From DASUPK01 sp963774305 (GTDB lineage: Bacteria; Actinomycetota; Thermoleophilia; Solirubrobacterales; 70-9), in assembly GCA_963774305.1 (NCBI GenBank), contig CAVZEM010000007.1, positions 263,021-327,020 on the forward strand: a stretch of DNA of 64,000 nt, read 5' to 3'. Below the pieces are notes generated by a model. It searched no databases. It saw only the letters and a program-made list of their open reading frames with translations, and was not told the origin of the DNA. This document shows positions 1 to 8,771 of the stretch, piece by piece (within the stretch, counting starts at the first letter, position 1; every line of letters starts with the position of its first letter). The position numbers and the translations under genes are program-made.

Positions 1-419
1 GCGTAGACCGTGATCCAGGAGCCGATGCCGGGGACGCCCCACGCCATCAGCGGACCGGAGGCCTCGGGGCTGCGGAGCAGTCCCGCGGCGTGCAGCACGT
101 AGCTGACCGCGCCGGAGCAGTCGTAGCCCTTCGACTTGAAGCTGCGGTGTCCGCCGCCCCAGATGTAGGGGCGGGTGTGAATCCTGTTGGCTGCGGCGAT
201 CGCCTTCCGCACCTGCGTGGGGGCGTTCGCCGGGGCGATGGCGGTGCCATCGGACTGGATCCGAGCGGATCCCGTCGGGGCCGTCGACGTGGTGACGCTG
301 CCGGGCGAGCCCGTCCCGCCCGTCTGGGCCATCGCCGGAACCGCAGCGACGAGTGAGGCGACCAACAGCAGCCCTGCCAATGCCAGTTTTCGACCTCTGC
401 TGAGAGTATGTGACCGCAA
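1..419 (-). CDS. NlpC/P60-like exported cell-wall hydrolase, 3' end cut by window edge
   Basis: Reads off the left edge, so the C-terminus is missing. The visible part has a signal-peptide-like N-terminus (hydrophobic run LALAGLLLVASLVAAVPAMA) followed by a domain with the GYDCSGAVSYVLHAAGLL block, whose Cys is the expected NlpC/P60 nucleophile. It is closely similar to the gene at 641-1219, so the two are paralogues. I chose the TTG at 417-419 because GAAGGAG lies just upstream in the transcript. A c-di-AMP riboswitch occupies the leader. Role inferred: cleavage of peptidoglycan stem peptides outside the membrane; the exact bond is not predictable. Confidence 0.8.
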   Translation of the reverse strand, partial: MRSHTLSRGRKLALAGLLLVASLVAAVPAMAQTGGTGSPGSVTTSTAPTGSARIQSDGTAIAPANAPTQVRKAIAAANRIHTRPYIWGGGHRSFKSKGYDCSGAVSYVLHAAGLLRSPEASGPLMAWGVPGIGSWITVY

Positions 420-431
420 ACCGTTCTCCTT

Positions 432-567
432 CGTCGGCCTACGGGGTTAGCTGACGGGCTGCCGCTAAAGGAGCTTGCGGCTCCACCTGGAGGTGGATTC
501 GCCCCAACTGCTTGGTTCCCCCGCTCTCGGCCCGCCTTGGCGGGGTCGAGATTCGGCGTTTGGTTCG
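432..567 (-). promoter_or_regulatory. c-di-AMP riboswitch (ydaO/yuaA type)
   Basis: Read on the minus strand, the leader shows the conserved blocks of the ydaO/yuaA aptamer in order: CCGAGAGCGGGGGAACC, then GGGGCGAATCC, then CCCGTCAGCTAACCCCGTAGGC, with a short stem in between. The aptamer ends about 12 nt before the start codon region of the hydrolase gene, and a -10-like TACGCT at 574-579 would start transcription at the aptamer's 5' end. This class is known to bind cyclic di-AMP and to control cell-wall hydrolases in actinobacteria, usually turning expression off. The match was made by eye from conserved blocks. Confidence 0.9.
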
Positions 568-573
568 CGAGGC

Positions 574-612
574 AGCGTAGCAGGGTCAACCAGACCGTGA
601 GCAGGTGCTCAC
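574..612 (-). promoter_or_regulatory. Promoter with palindromic operator for the riboswitch-led hydrolase
   Basis: Minus-strand promoter: -10-like TACGCT (574-579), 17 nt spacer, and GCTCAC at the -35 position (597-602). The -35 half is one arm of a perfect palindrome GTGAGCA-GG-TGCTCAC (597-612). The same arrangement precedes the paralogous gene (1274-1315). A dimeric regulator could sit on the -35 element. The binding protein is unknown; the spacing (TGTGA-N8-TCAC) is not that of CRP (N6). Confidence 0.6.
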
Positions 613-640
613 AGAACCAGCGGAATTACCGAGAATTCGA

Positions 641-1219
641 TCAGAGACCGGCGTAATGGCGAATCGCGAAGCCGGTGCCCGTCCGCACCGTGTACCGCCA
701 GCGTGGCCCGCGGCCCTGGTCGATCGTCTCGCCCAGCGGCGAGGTGTCGTAGCGCAGCCCGGCCACGACCATGTAGGTGTGGGTCTTATTGGCGTAGACA
801 GTGATCCACGTGCCCGGGCCCGGAGCGCCCCACCAGGCCAGCTGCCCCGAGACGAGCGGCGAGCTCAGCAGCCCGGCGGCGTGCAGGACGTAGCTGACCG
901 CCCCCGAGCAGTCGTAGCCCTTCGCCTTGAAGGCCCGATGGCCGCCGCCCCAGATGTAGGTCCTGCGATGGATGCGGTTGGCCGCCTGGATCGCGCGCAC
1001 CACCCCGTACGGCGCGCCCGCGGGAATGCTCGCCTTCCCGCCGGGCAGGATCGTCGCCGTCGTGGCGGGACCGGAGGAGCCCGCGGGGGCGCCCGGCTCC
1101 CCGGTCGTGGTTGTGCCGTCTGTCTGGCCGGCGGCCGGGGCCGACGCGATCAGCGCGGCCGCGAGCACCAGGCCTGCCAGCCCAAGTCTGCGCGGAGCGT
1201 CGTTTGTCCGAGGCAGCAC
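641..1219 (-). CDS. NlpC/P60-like exported cell-wall hydrolase
   Basis: 192 residues from a GTG at 1217-1219 placed 6 nt after GGAGGAGA; an upstream in-frame TTG at 1270 has a poorer context. Residues 1-35 form a signal peptide (LGLAGLVLAAALIASAPAAG). A Ser/Thr/Gly-rich linker follows, then the catalytic block IWGGGHRAFKAKGYDCSGAVS with Cys in DCSG, and a later His in HTYMVVAGL. It is a paralogue of the gene at 1-419, arranged in tandem, but lacks the riboswitch. Likely peptidoglycan endopeptidase acting outside the membrane. Both promoters carry the same palindrome, so the pair is probably co-controlled, with only one copy also sensing c-di-AMP. Confidence 0.8.
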   Translation of the reverse strand: MLPRTNDAPRRLGLAGLVLAAALIASAPAAGQTDGTTTTGEPGAPAGSSGPATTATILPGGKASIPAGAPYGVVRAIQAANRIHRRTYIWGGGHRAFKAKGYDCSGAVSYVLHAAGLLSSPLVSGQLAWWGAPGPGTWITVYANKTHTYMVVAGLRYDTSPLGETIDQGRGPRWRYTVRTGTGFAIRHYAGL

Positions 1220-1273
1220 GGATCTCTCCTCCGACTCCGTCCCTCCTGGCCGGAGCCTTTTCTCCTGCAAACG

Positions 1274-1315
1274 ACCGTAGCAGAGCTCGCCGGTTCTGTG
1301 AGCGAGCGCTCACAG
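1274..1315 (-). promoter_or_regulatory. Promoter with palindromic operator for the second NlpC/P60-like gene
   Basis: Minus-strand -10-like TACGGT at 1274-1279, 18 nt spacer, GCTCAC at 1298-1303. The -35 overlaps a perfect 9-bp-arm palindrome CTGTGAGCG-AG-CGCTCACAG (1296-1315). It matches the site at 597-612 in sequence, in position relative to the -10, and in belonging to a paralogous gene. Confidence 0.6.
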
Positions 1316-1381
1316 ACGTGGAGGATCGGCTGCAGGCGCCGCGCCAGGCGAGGCGCATCGCCGCTCAGGTAGGTTCAAGGC

Positions 1382-2188
1382 GTGAATCTCGAGGGGAAGC
1401 GGATGCTGCTCAGCGGCGCCACCGGGGGACTCGGCCGTGCGATCGCCGAGGAGCTCGCCGGGCGCGGCGTAAGCCTCGTCCTGAGCTCTCGCAAGGGGGC
1501 CGAGCTCGATCAGCTTGTCCAGAGGCTGCCCGGCGGAGTGGAGCGCCACGGTGTTCTGGTCTCCGACCTCGCCGAGGAGGGCGCGGCCCAGCAACTCGTC
1601 CGGGATGCCGGCGACCTCGACGGCCTGATCGCCAACGCCGCGCTCCCCGGTGTCGGCTCGATCGAGAAGGTCGAATCCGAGGAGCTCACCCGGGCGCTCC
1701 GCGTCAATCTCGAAGCGCCGATGCTGATGGCACGAGAGCTCGTCCCGGCGCTGATCGAGAAGGGCGCGGGACACATCGTCTTCATCTCCTCCATCAATGG
1801 GAAGGTCGGAACGCCGCGAACCGCGATCTACTGCGCGACCAAGTTCGGGATGCGCGGCTTCGCGCTGGCGCTGCGCGAGGACCTGCACCCGAAGGGGATC
1901 GGTGTCTCGAACGTGCTGCCCGGGTTCATCCGGGAGGCCGGCATGTTCCACGACTCGGGGGTCAAGTCCCCACCCGGCCTGGGCACCACCCCGCCCCGAA
2001 AGGTCGCCAGGGCGGTGGTCAGAGCCATCACCCGGGACCGCTCGGAGGTCGAGCCCGCGACGCTGCGCCTCCGGCTGGCGAGCGGGATCGCGTACCGGCA
2101 TCCGGAGTTCGCGGCCCGGATCCAGCGACGCGGGGGCGCCGAGCGAATCGCCGATGAGCTGGTCGCGGGCCACGCCGGCAAGCGCTAG
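1382..2188 (+). CDS. SDR family NAD(P)-dependent oxidoreductase
   Basis: 268 residues. N-terminal Rossmann glycine motif LLSGATGGLGRAIAEEL (about residues 9-25), the NAA-type strand ANAALPGVG near residue 85, and the catalytic Ser...Tyr-x-x-x-Lys set (FISSINGK, then IYCATKFG) mark a classical short-chain dehydrogenase. Substrate unknown. The GTG start is exactly 6 nt after a TAGGTT -10-like hexamer (1370-1375) with no ribosome-binding site, so the mRNA is probably leaderless. It diverges from the minus-strand hydrolase gene. Confidence 0.88.
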   Translation: MNLEGKRMLLSGATGGLGRAIAEELAGRGVSLVLSSRKGAELDQLVQRLPGGVERHGVLVSDLAEEGAAQQLVRDAGDLDGLIANAALPGVGSIEKVESEELTRALRVNLEAPMLMARELVPALIEKGAGHIVFISSINGKVGTPRTAIYCATKFGMRGFALALREDLHPKGIGVSNVLPGFIREAGMFHDSGVKSPPGLGTTPPRKVARAVVRAITRDRSEVEPATLRLRLASGIAYRHPEFAARIQRRGGAERIADELVAGHAGKR

Positions 2189-2280
2189 CCGCGATCTGAG
2201 GGTTATTCTCTCCAGCGCGCGTCAAGGAGGACGCGCGGCGTGCCGAGGGACACGCCCATCGTTTTTTGACAGGAGAGGTC

Positions 2281-4521
2281 ATGCGGAAGCTCGTGCTGGT
2301 GTCGGTCATCCTCGGCTCGCTTGTCGCTGCATCCAGCGCCCAGGCGACGATCACCAGTGCGCTAGGCGTGAACTGCACGGTCAACGGGACCGATCAGGTC
2401 CGCGAGTGCGGTGGAACTCTGTCCACCACTCCAAGCTGGGATGGCACTCCGATCGACGTCAACGTCGCGTTCCCCCCGGATCCCGGGAGCGGCGACGGCA
2501 ACTATCCGCTGATCATCTGGGGGCACGGCTACGGCGGGTCGAAGATCTCCTTCAGCAACATGCGGCGCTTCACCAGCCGCGGCTTCGCGGTCTTCAGCAT
2601 GAGCGACCGCGGCTTCCACGACTCGTGTGGCACGCCCACCTCCATCATTGTCGGGGGGTCCGCGTGTGACAACGGCTTCATCCACCTGATGGATGACCGC
2701 TTCGAGGTTCGCGACGCCCAGTTCCTCGCCGGCGAGCTCGCCGACGAAGGGCTGGTCGACGGCCAACACGTTGGGGCGGTCGGCGGCTCCTACGGTGGCG
2801 GCCTTTCCCTGCAGCTGGCCGCGCTCAAGGACCGGGTCATGCTGCCCGACGGGCAGCTCATCCCGTGGGTGAGCCCGGCGAACAGCATCCCGATGCGTAT
2901 CGCAGGCGCGGCCCCTGACATCCCGTGGAGCGACCTCGCCTATTCGCTCGCGCCCAACGGCGGCACCCTGGACTACGTCGCGGACAACTCATACACCGGG
3001 CGCATCGGAATCCAGAAGCAGTCGCTGGTGAACGGGTTGTTCATCAGCGGGAGCGTCACGGGAAGGTACTGCGGCCAGGCTCCGTACCCGGCCTGCACCG
3101 ATCCGCAGGCCGACCTGATGGCATGGAAGGCGAGGCTCGACGCCGGTGAGCCGTACGACGGAGACCCGACCACGACCTCGGTCTTCGACGAGATCAAGGC
3201 CCATCACTCGGGGTACTACGTAGATCACTCCGAGCCTCCCGCGCCGCTGATGATCTCGAACGGTTTCACTGACGACCTGTTCCCGGCCGATGAGGCGATC
3301 AAGTTCTACAACCGGACCAGGTCGCAGTATCCGAACACCCCGCTGTCCCTCTTCTTCGGGGATTTCGGGCACCCGCGCTCCGCTAACAAGTCGGCCGACT
3401 CGTCCGCCCGTGATGCCGCGCAGAACGCGTGGCTCGACTACTACGTCAAGGGGACAGGGTCGGTGCCCTTCCAGGGCGTGACCACCTACGCGATGACCTG
3501 CCCCTCCTCCGCTCCCTCGGCCGGCCCATTCAACGCCGGCAGCTGGGGAGGGTTGCGGAAGGGTGAGGTTCGGTTCAAGCAGGCGGCCGCCCAGACGATC
3601 TCCCCGAGCGGCGGATCGCCGACGGTGGATGCGACCTGGGACCCGGCGACGGCGGGCGGCAATCCATGCACCTCGACCTCGTCGAACGACCTGTCCGGAA
3701 TCGCGACGTACCGGCTGCCGGCTGTCACCGGGGCGGGCTACACGCTGATGGGCTCCCCCACGGTGATCGCGAGGATCAGCTCGCCCACGGCGAACTCGGA
3801 GCTCGCCGCGAGGCTGCTCGACGTCTCTCCGTCAGGCACCGAGACCTTGGTCGATCGCCAGCTCTTGCGCCCGATGGTCGGCACGGCCATGCAGGTCTTC
3901 CAGCTGCACCCCTCGGGCCATCTGTTCGCCGCCGGTCACGTGCCGAAGCTCGAGTTGCTGCCGCGTGACTCGGGCGGGGCATCCCTGAACAGCTACGGCC
4001 ACTCTGCGAACGGACAGGGACAGATCACGGTCGCCGGCCTGGACCTGCGGCTGCCCGTGCTGGAGGGCCCAGGCGGGCAGGTCAGCTCGCCGGCGCCCCT
4101 GCTTCTTCCCTGTGGCTCCGGTATCGCTCCGGAGTTCTCCTCCGACTCGTACCTGCGAGCGGCCCGCGGCGACGGGAAGGTGAAGTTCAAGGGGAAGACC
4201 GCCAGGGTGCCGGTGGATTCGGCGCCCGGGAGCACTCCGTGCCGGGTCCAGGTCGACCTGATCGGCTCGGGCAAGGGCACCAAAGCCCGTTCCGCGAAGA
4301 AGCGGAAGAAGAGGGCGAACGTGCTCGGCCGTGCCACGGTGACGATCGCCGGAGGCGACAGCAAGGTCGTCAAGCTCAAGCTCGGCAAGCACGGGCGCTC
4401 CGCCGTGTCCCGCGGTCGCAAGGTCCGGGTCAAGGTGACCACCCTGGACGCAGCCGGCAACACGGTGCAGATCACCAAGCTCAACAAGGGCAAGAAGCAC
4501 AAGAAGCACAAGAGGAAGTAG
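2281..4521 (+). CDS. Secreted CocE/S15-family alpha/beta hydrolase
   Basis: 746 residues from ATG 2281, preceded by AGGAG; five codons upstream in frame are probably not translated. Signal peptide at residues 1-22 (LVLVSVILGSLVAASSAQA). The alpha/beta-hydrolase core has the nucleophile elbow GGSYGGG, an acidic loop (NGFTDDLFPADEA) and a His in GDFGHPRS, as in X-Pro dipeptidyl-peptidase/CocE hydrolases. A beta-rich C-terminal region follows, as in S15 proteins. The tail is unusually basic (GKKHKKHKRK) and could bind the acidic cell surface. Substrate (peptide, ester or acyl compound) cannot be told from sequence. Confidence 0.85.
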   Translation: MRKLVLVSVILGSLVAASSAQATITSALGVNCTVNGTDQVRECGGTLSTTPSWDGTPIDVNVAFPPDPGSGDGNYPLIIWGHGYGGSKISFSNMRRFTSRGFAVFSMSDRGFHDSCGTPTSIIVGGSACDNGFIHLMDDRFEVRDAQFLAGELADEGLVDGQHVGAVGGSYGGGLSLQLAALKDRVMLPDGQLIPWVSPANSIPMRIAGAAPDIPWSDLAYSLAPNGGTLDYVADNSYTGRIGIQKQSLVNGLFISGSVTGRYCGQAPYPACTDPQADLMAWKARLDAGEPYDGDPTTTSVFDEIKAHHSGYYVDHSEPPAPLMISNGFTDDLFPADEAIKFYNRTRSQYPNTPLSLFFGDFGHPRSANKSADSSARDAAQNAWLDYYVKGTGSVPFQGVTTYAMTCPSSAPSAGPFNAGSWGGLRKGEVRFKQAAAQTISPSGGSPTVDATWDPATAGGNPCTSTSSNDLSGIATYRLPAVTGAGYTLMGSPTVIARISSPTANSELAARLLDVSPSGTETLVDRQLLRPMVGTAMQVFQLHPSGHLFAAGHVPKLELLPRDSGGASLNSYGHSANGQGQITVAGLDLRLPVLEGPGGQVSSPAPLLLPCGSGIAPEFSSDSYLRAARGDGKVKFKGKTARVPVDSAPGSTPCRVQVDLIGSGKGTKARSAKKRKKRANVLGRATVTIAGGDSKVVKLKLGKHGRSAVSRGRKVRVKVTTLDAAGNTVQITKLNKGKKHKKHKRK

Positions 4522-4561
4522 CGCGAGTTAGCCACCCTTCGCCACTGGTCATACTGCCCAT

Positions 4562-7381
4562 GTGACCGCTGATTCCTTCGGAGCGCGCGCCGAGCTCGAG
4601 GTCTCGGGCCGAAAGCTGGAGATCCACCGGCTCGACGCCCTGCAGCAGAAGTTCGACACGGCCAGGTTGCCGTACTCCCTGAAGGTCCTGCTCGAGAACG
4701 CGCTTCGCCTCGAGGACGGGACCTCCGTGACCGCCGATGACGTGGAGGCGATCGCGACCTGGGACGCCAAGGCCGATCCATCGGTCGAGATCCCGTTCCA
4801 GCCCGCCCGCGTGCTGATGCAGGACTTCACGGGCGTTCCCGCCGTGGTCGATCTCGCGGCGATGCGAGACGCGATGGAGGACCTGGGGGGCAGCCCGAGC
4901 GCGATCAATCCCCAGGTCGACGTCGACCTGGTCATCGACCACTCGGTCCAGGTCGACGCCTTCGGCAACCAGAAGGCCTTCGCGATCAATGAGGAGCGCG
5001 ACTACGAGCGAAACGGCGAGCGCTACGCGTTCCTGCGCTGGGGCCAGACGGCCTTCGACAAATTCCGGGTCGTGCCGCCGGCGACCGGGATCTGCCACCA
5101 GGTCAACCTCGAGTACCTCGGTCAGTGCGTCTATACGCGCGAGCGGGACGGGACGACCCAGGCATATCCGGACACCCTGGTCGGCACCGACTCCCACACG
5201 ACGATGATCAACGGCCTCGGCGTGCTCGGCTGGGGAGTGGGCGGGATCGAGGCGGAGGCGGCAATGCTCGGGCAGCCGATCTCCATGCTGCTCCCGCAGG
5301 TGATCGGCTTCAAGCTGACCGGCGAGCTGCGAGAGGGCGCCACCGCCACGGACCTGGTCCTGACCGTCACCGAGATGCTCCGCGAGAAGGGCGTCGTCTC
5401 CAAGTTCGTCGAGTTCTTCGGCCCGGGCATCGCCGGACTCGGTCTGGCCGACCGGGCGACGATCGGCAACATGTCGCCGGAGTTCGGCTCGACCTGCGCG
5501 ATCTTCCCGATCGACGCCGAGACCCTCCGCTATCTCGAGTTCACCGGCCGCCCAACCGAGCAGATCGAGCTGGTCGACGCCTATACGCGCGAGCAGGGCC
5601 TCTTCCACGAGCCCGACGCCGAGGAGCCGACCTTCAGCGACACCCTCGAATTGGACCTTGGCGACGTCGAGCCGAGCATCGCGGGCCCGAAGCGCCCGCA
5701 GGACCGGATCGCGCTCACCAACGCCAAGCCCGCGTTCCTCGAGGCCATGCAGGAGTGGGACCCCGAGGCGGGCGCGGAGCTCGGCAACATGCTCGACGTC
5801 GCGATCGATGAGTCCTTCCCGGCCTCTGACCCACCGGCCGAGGAGCACGACGGCGAGGCGGGCAAGCCGAGGCACGCCGGCCTGACAGCGGTCGCGGAGG
5901 AGCACAGGACCAGCGATTCGGTGCCGGTCCAGCTGGAGGACGGCCAGACCGTCCAGCTCGACCACGGCATGGTCGTGATCGCTGCGATCACGAGCTGTAC
6001 CAACACCTCGAACCCGTCGGTCATGCTCGGCGCCGGGCTGCTCGCGAAGAAGGCTGTGGAGCGGGGACTCGCGCGCAAGCCCTGGGTGAAGACCTCGCTC
6101 GCGCCGGGTTCGACGGTCGTCACCGAGTACCTGGAGAAGTCGGGCTTGGACAAGTACCTCAACCAACTTCAGTTCAACCTCGTCGGGTACGGCTGTACCA
6201 CCTGCATCGGCAACTCGGGGCCGCTGCCGGAGGCGATCTCCAAGGCGGTCAACGACAACGACCTCGTGGTCTGCGCGGTCCTCTCGGGCAACCGGAACTT
6301 CGAGGGGCGGATCAACCCCGACACGCGGGCCAACTACCTGGCCTCGCCGCCGTTGGTGGTCGCCTACGCGCTGGCCGGCCGGATGGACATCGACCTGACG
6401 AGCGAGCCGCTCGGCAGAGACTCCGACGGCGAGCCGGTCCACCTATCCGACGTCTGGCCCAGCTCCGAGGAGATCAAGGAGGTCGTGGCTGAGGCGGTCC
6501 GCGCGGACATGTTTACCAAGAGCTACGCGGATGTCTTCACGGGCGACAAGCGCTGGAAGGGGATCGAGATCCCCGAGGGCGACCGCTACACCTGGCCCGA
6601 CTCCACCTACGTGCGGAAGCCCTCGTTCTTCGAGGGGATGCCGGCCGAGCCCAATGCGGTGGAGCCGATCCAGGGGGCCCGGGTCCTCGCCGTGCTCGGC
6701 GACTCCGTGACAACCGACCACATCTCGCCGGCCGGCGCGATCAAGAAGGACAGCCCAGCCGGCAGGTGGCTCCAGGAGCAGGGCGTCGAAGTCCGCGACT
6801 TCAACTCCTACGGCTCGAGGCGCGGGAACCACGAGGTGATGATCCGCGGCACCTTCGCGAACGTCCGGCTTCGCAACCGTCTGGTCGAGAAGGAGGGCGG
6901 CTTCACCAAGCACTTCTCCTCATCAGGAGGGCAGGGTGAGGAAACGACGATCTACGAGGCTGCGATGAAGTACGCCGACGAGGGCGTGCCGCTGGTTGTG
7001 CTCGCGGGCAAGGAGTACGGATCGGGGTCATCGCGCGACTGGGCGGCGAAGGGCACCAACCTGCTCGGCGTGCGCGCGGTGATCGCCGAGAGCTTCGAGC
7101 GCATCCACCGCTCCAACCTGATCGGGATGGGCGTGCTGCCCCTGCAGTTCCCCGAAGACGAATCGATCGACTCGCTGGGCCTGACCGGCGAGGAGACCTT
7201 CGACGTCGGGGACCTCCAGAACGGCGAGGCGAAGACTGTCGAGGTCACCGCCCACCGTGACGGAGGGGACGACGTCACCTTCGAGGCAAAGGTACGGATC
7301 GATACGCCGAACGAGGTCAGCTACTTCCAGAACGGCGGGATCCTCCACCGCGTCCTGCGCGACCTGCGCTCACGCGACTAG
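4562..7381 (+). CDS. acnA: Aconitate hydratase (AcnA type)
   Basis: 939 residues, full length for the IRP/AcnA family. Isomerises citrate to isocitrate through cis-aconitate in the cytosolic TCA cycle. The [4Fe-4S] ligands are visible as one Cys in TSCTNTSNPSVM and two in GYGCTTCIGNSG; other family blocks are GTDSHTTMINGLGVLGWGVGG, GDSVTTDHISPAG, SYGSRRGNHEVM and GSGSSRDWAAKGT. The insert around residues 420-450 is Glu/Asp-rich. The GTG start lies 6 nt after CATACT without a Shine-Dalgarno, suggesting a leaderless message. Citrate synthase and 2-oxoglutarate dehydrogenase are also in the window but not in the same operon. Confidence 0.97.
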   Translation: MTADSFGARAELEVSGRKLEIHRLDALQQKFDTARLPYSLKVLLENALRLEDGTSVTADDVEAIATWDAKADPSVEIPFQPARVLMQDFTGVPAVVDLAAMRDAMEDLGGSPSAINPQVDVDLVIDHSVQVDAFGNQKAFAINEERDYERNGERYAFLRWGQTAFDKFRVVPPATGICHQVNLEYLGQCVYTRERDGTTQAYPDTLVGTDSHTTMINGLGVLGWGVGGIEAEAAMLGQPISMLLPQVIGFKLTGELREGATATDLVLTVTEMLREKGVVSKFVEFFGPGIAGLGLADRATIGNMSPEFGSTCAIFPIDAETLRYLEFTGRPTEQIELVDAYTREQGLFHEPDAEEPTFSDTLELDLGDVEPSIAGPKRPQDRIALTNAKPAFLEAMQEWDPEAGAELGNMLDVAIDESFPASDPPAEEHDGEAGKPRHAGLTAVAEEHRTSDSVPVQLEDGQTVQLDHGMVVIAAITSCTNTSNPSVMLGAGLLAKKAVERGLARKPWVKTSLAPGSTVVTEYLEKSGLDKYLNQLQFNLVGYGCTTCIGNSGPLPEAISKAVNDNDLVVCAVLSGNRNFEGRINPDTRANYLASPPLVVAYALAGRMDIDLTSEPLGRDSDGEPVHLSDVWPSSEEIKEVVAEAVRADMFTKSYADVFTGDKRWKGIEIPEGDRYTWPDSTYVRKPSFFEGMPAEPNAVEPIQGARVLAVLGDSVTTDHISPAGAIKKDSPAGRWLQEQGVEVRDFNSYGSRRGNHEVMIRGTFANVRLRNRLVEKEGGFTKHFSSSGGQGEETTIYEAAMKYADEGVPLVVLAGKEYGSGSSRDWAAKGTNLLGVRAVIAESFERIHRSNLIGMGVLPLQFPEDESIDSLGLTGEETFDVGDLQNGEAKTVEVTAHRDGGDDVTFEAKVRIDTPNEVSYFQNGGILHRVLRDLRSRD

Positions 7382-7397
7382 GCCTGCTGTCAAGGGC

Positions 7398-7656
7398 GTG
7401 TCGGAGGAGAACGTGCAGCTCGTGCAGGCTCTGCATCCGCGTTCGGGGACCGACCTGAAGCAGTGGTTCGGGGAGGACGCTTCGTCTCGGATCGCTTCGG
7501 CGGAAGCCTTCTTTCATCCTGAGTGCGAAATCGATAGCGACGGTGCGTCTCTGGGCTTTGTGTCCGGCACCGGGTTGCGCAGCCTGGTTGGTTGCGCGAA
7601 TTGCTTTCTACAACGACCGTCACGCTGCCCTCGAAGCCGTTCGGCTGTCGGAATAG
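7398..7656 (+). pseudogene. SnoaL-like protein remnant with internal deletion and frame change
   Basis: A GTG at 7398 opens VSEENVQLVQALHPRSGTDL and continues to FHPECEIDSDG...GTGLRSLVG, the usual N-terminal part of a SnoaL-like (NTF2-fold) protein. The frame then runs into unrelated residues, while another frame supplies the typical C-terminus FYNDRHAALEAVRLSE and a TAG at 7654. The middle of the gene, roughly half of its normal length, is missing. Family members are small dimeric alpha+beta barrels of varied function. It lies just after acnA and before a convergent ACT-domain gene. Confidence 0.7.
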
Positions 7657-7673
7657 CCTCGAGGACCGATCGA

Positions 7674-8054
7674 TCAGTTCGCGTCGTCGAGCGCGGCCCG
7701 TAGAGCCGCGACGTCCTCGGCCCCGAAGACAACCCGGTTCTGCGTGGCGATATAGACGAGGTCGAGGTTGACTCCAGCCCGGGCGACCTTGCGAGCGAGG
7801 TCAGCCAACACGCCCGGGCGGTCCTCGACGTCGACCACGACGACCTCCCGCTCCCGGGTTACCCCGACATGGGAAATCGCCAGCGCGTGCTTCACGGCCT
7901 CCGCGTGCGGGACCAGGATGTGCAGCTCGGCGCGCTCACCGGCGCCGACACACGTGGCGGCCGCGATGTTCACCCCCGCGTCGCTGATCGAGGTCGCCAC
8001 CTGGGCCAGCGCGCCAGGGGTGTTCTCGATGTCGATGACCAGGTCGACCGCCAT
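7674..8054 (-). CDS. Tandem ACT-domain protein
   Basis: 126 residues from ATG 8052-8054 (MAVDLVIDIENTPG). Two ACT-like repeats: residues about 1-60 (IENTPGALAQVATSISDAGVNI) and about 70-126 (VEDRPGVLADLARKVARAGVNL), each with the D/E-x-PG-x-L-x-x-(V/L)-A signature of small-molecule-binding ACT folds. No catalytic domain is attached, so it is probably a free-standing ligand sensor, perhaps for an amino acid. In-frame codons extend upstream but lack the family pattern. Confidence 0.8.
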   Translation of the reverse strand: MAVDLVIDIENTPGALAQVATSISDAGVNIAAATCVGAGERAELHILVPHAEAVKHALAISHVGVTREREVVVVDVEDRPGVLADLARKVARAGVNLDLVYIATQNRVVFGAEDVAALRAALDDAN

Positions 8055-8279
8055 GCGCAGGTGCGCACTCAGCCTACTCCCGAATACGCAGCGAGGGACC
8101 CGGTTGGCCGGCCCCCGTTTCCCCCTATTTGGTTTGGTCGCACGTGAAGAAGCGGCGTGGCGGGGCCGCGGGAGGCAGGGGGTCCACACGGCCCGCGCCA
8201 CGCCTGCGCGTCGGTAGCCAGGGAGGGATTTCCGACGCGATCGTTCCCGGAGGCGGGACTTGCCCGGGAACGAGTCTTG

Positions 8280-8669
8280 TCAAGTTAGTACGTCCTCCCG
8301 CCTCATCTGATTATTCCCCGTTTGGTCGTGCGGTGTCAACACCCGCGGCTCGATTCCCCAGCCACGGCGCTCGATCAGCTCGATTCCGATCACCGCGCCG
8401 AGAGGCCCGAACGGCGTGAGCGTCGCCGCGAGCAGCGGCCAGGGCGCCTCCCGGCGCATGATCGCCCAGAAGATCAGCGCGCAGAGGCCGAGATAGCCCA
8501 CCCCGTGCAGCAGTCCGAAGAGCGCGGTCTCCGACGGGTAGCCGGGCGCGATCCAGAAGAAGAGCAGGGCGGTGAACAGACCGAGCTCGAACCAGGAGGC
8601 GATCTTCACCCACCTGAACAGCCGGCCGGGCACCGGCCTGGGCAGGGCATGGGGGTGCTCAGGCGTCAC
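8280..8669 (-). CDS. DUF3817-like integral membrane protein
   Basis: About 129 residues with three hydrophobic helices: ELGLFTALLFFWIAPG, LFGLLHGVGYLGLCALIFWAI and PLLAATLTPFGPLGAVIGIEL. The HGVGYL motif after the first helix and the size fit the DUF3817 family. I prefer the GTG at 8667-8669, which is 6 nt behind a TACGTT -10-like hexamer (leaderless); another GTG at 8702 would add 11 residues. Function unknown. Confidence 0.65.
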   Translation of the reverse strand: MTPEHPHALPRPVPGRLFRWVKIASWFELGLFTALLFFWIAPGYPSETALFGLLHGVGYLGLCALIFWAIMRREAPWPLLAATLTPFGPLGAVIGIELIERRGWGIEPRVLTPHDQTGNNQMRREDVLT

Positions 8670-8771
8670 CGGTTGAACGTAGCGGGTGCGAGGCCTCGAC
8701 ACCGAGTCGGAGTGTCATGGGCCGATCTTCATACCGCCGGTCCATAGTCTTGTTGACCGTCAATCGCCAAG

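Noticed and set aside
597..1315. CRP/cAMP sites at the hydrolase promoters
   Set aside because: Half-sites TGTGA and TCAC are separated by 8 nt instead of 6 in both copies.
4481..6442. 653-codon open frame antisense to acnA
   Set aside because: High-GC shadow frame rich in Arg, Val and Asp without a recognisable domain; acnA on the other strand is certain.
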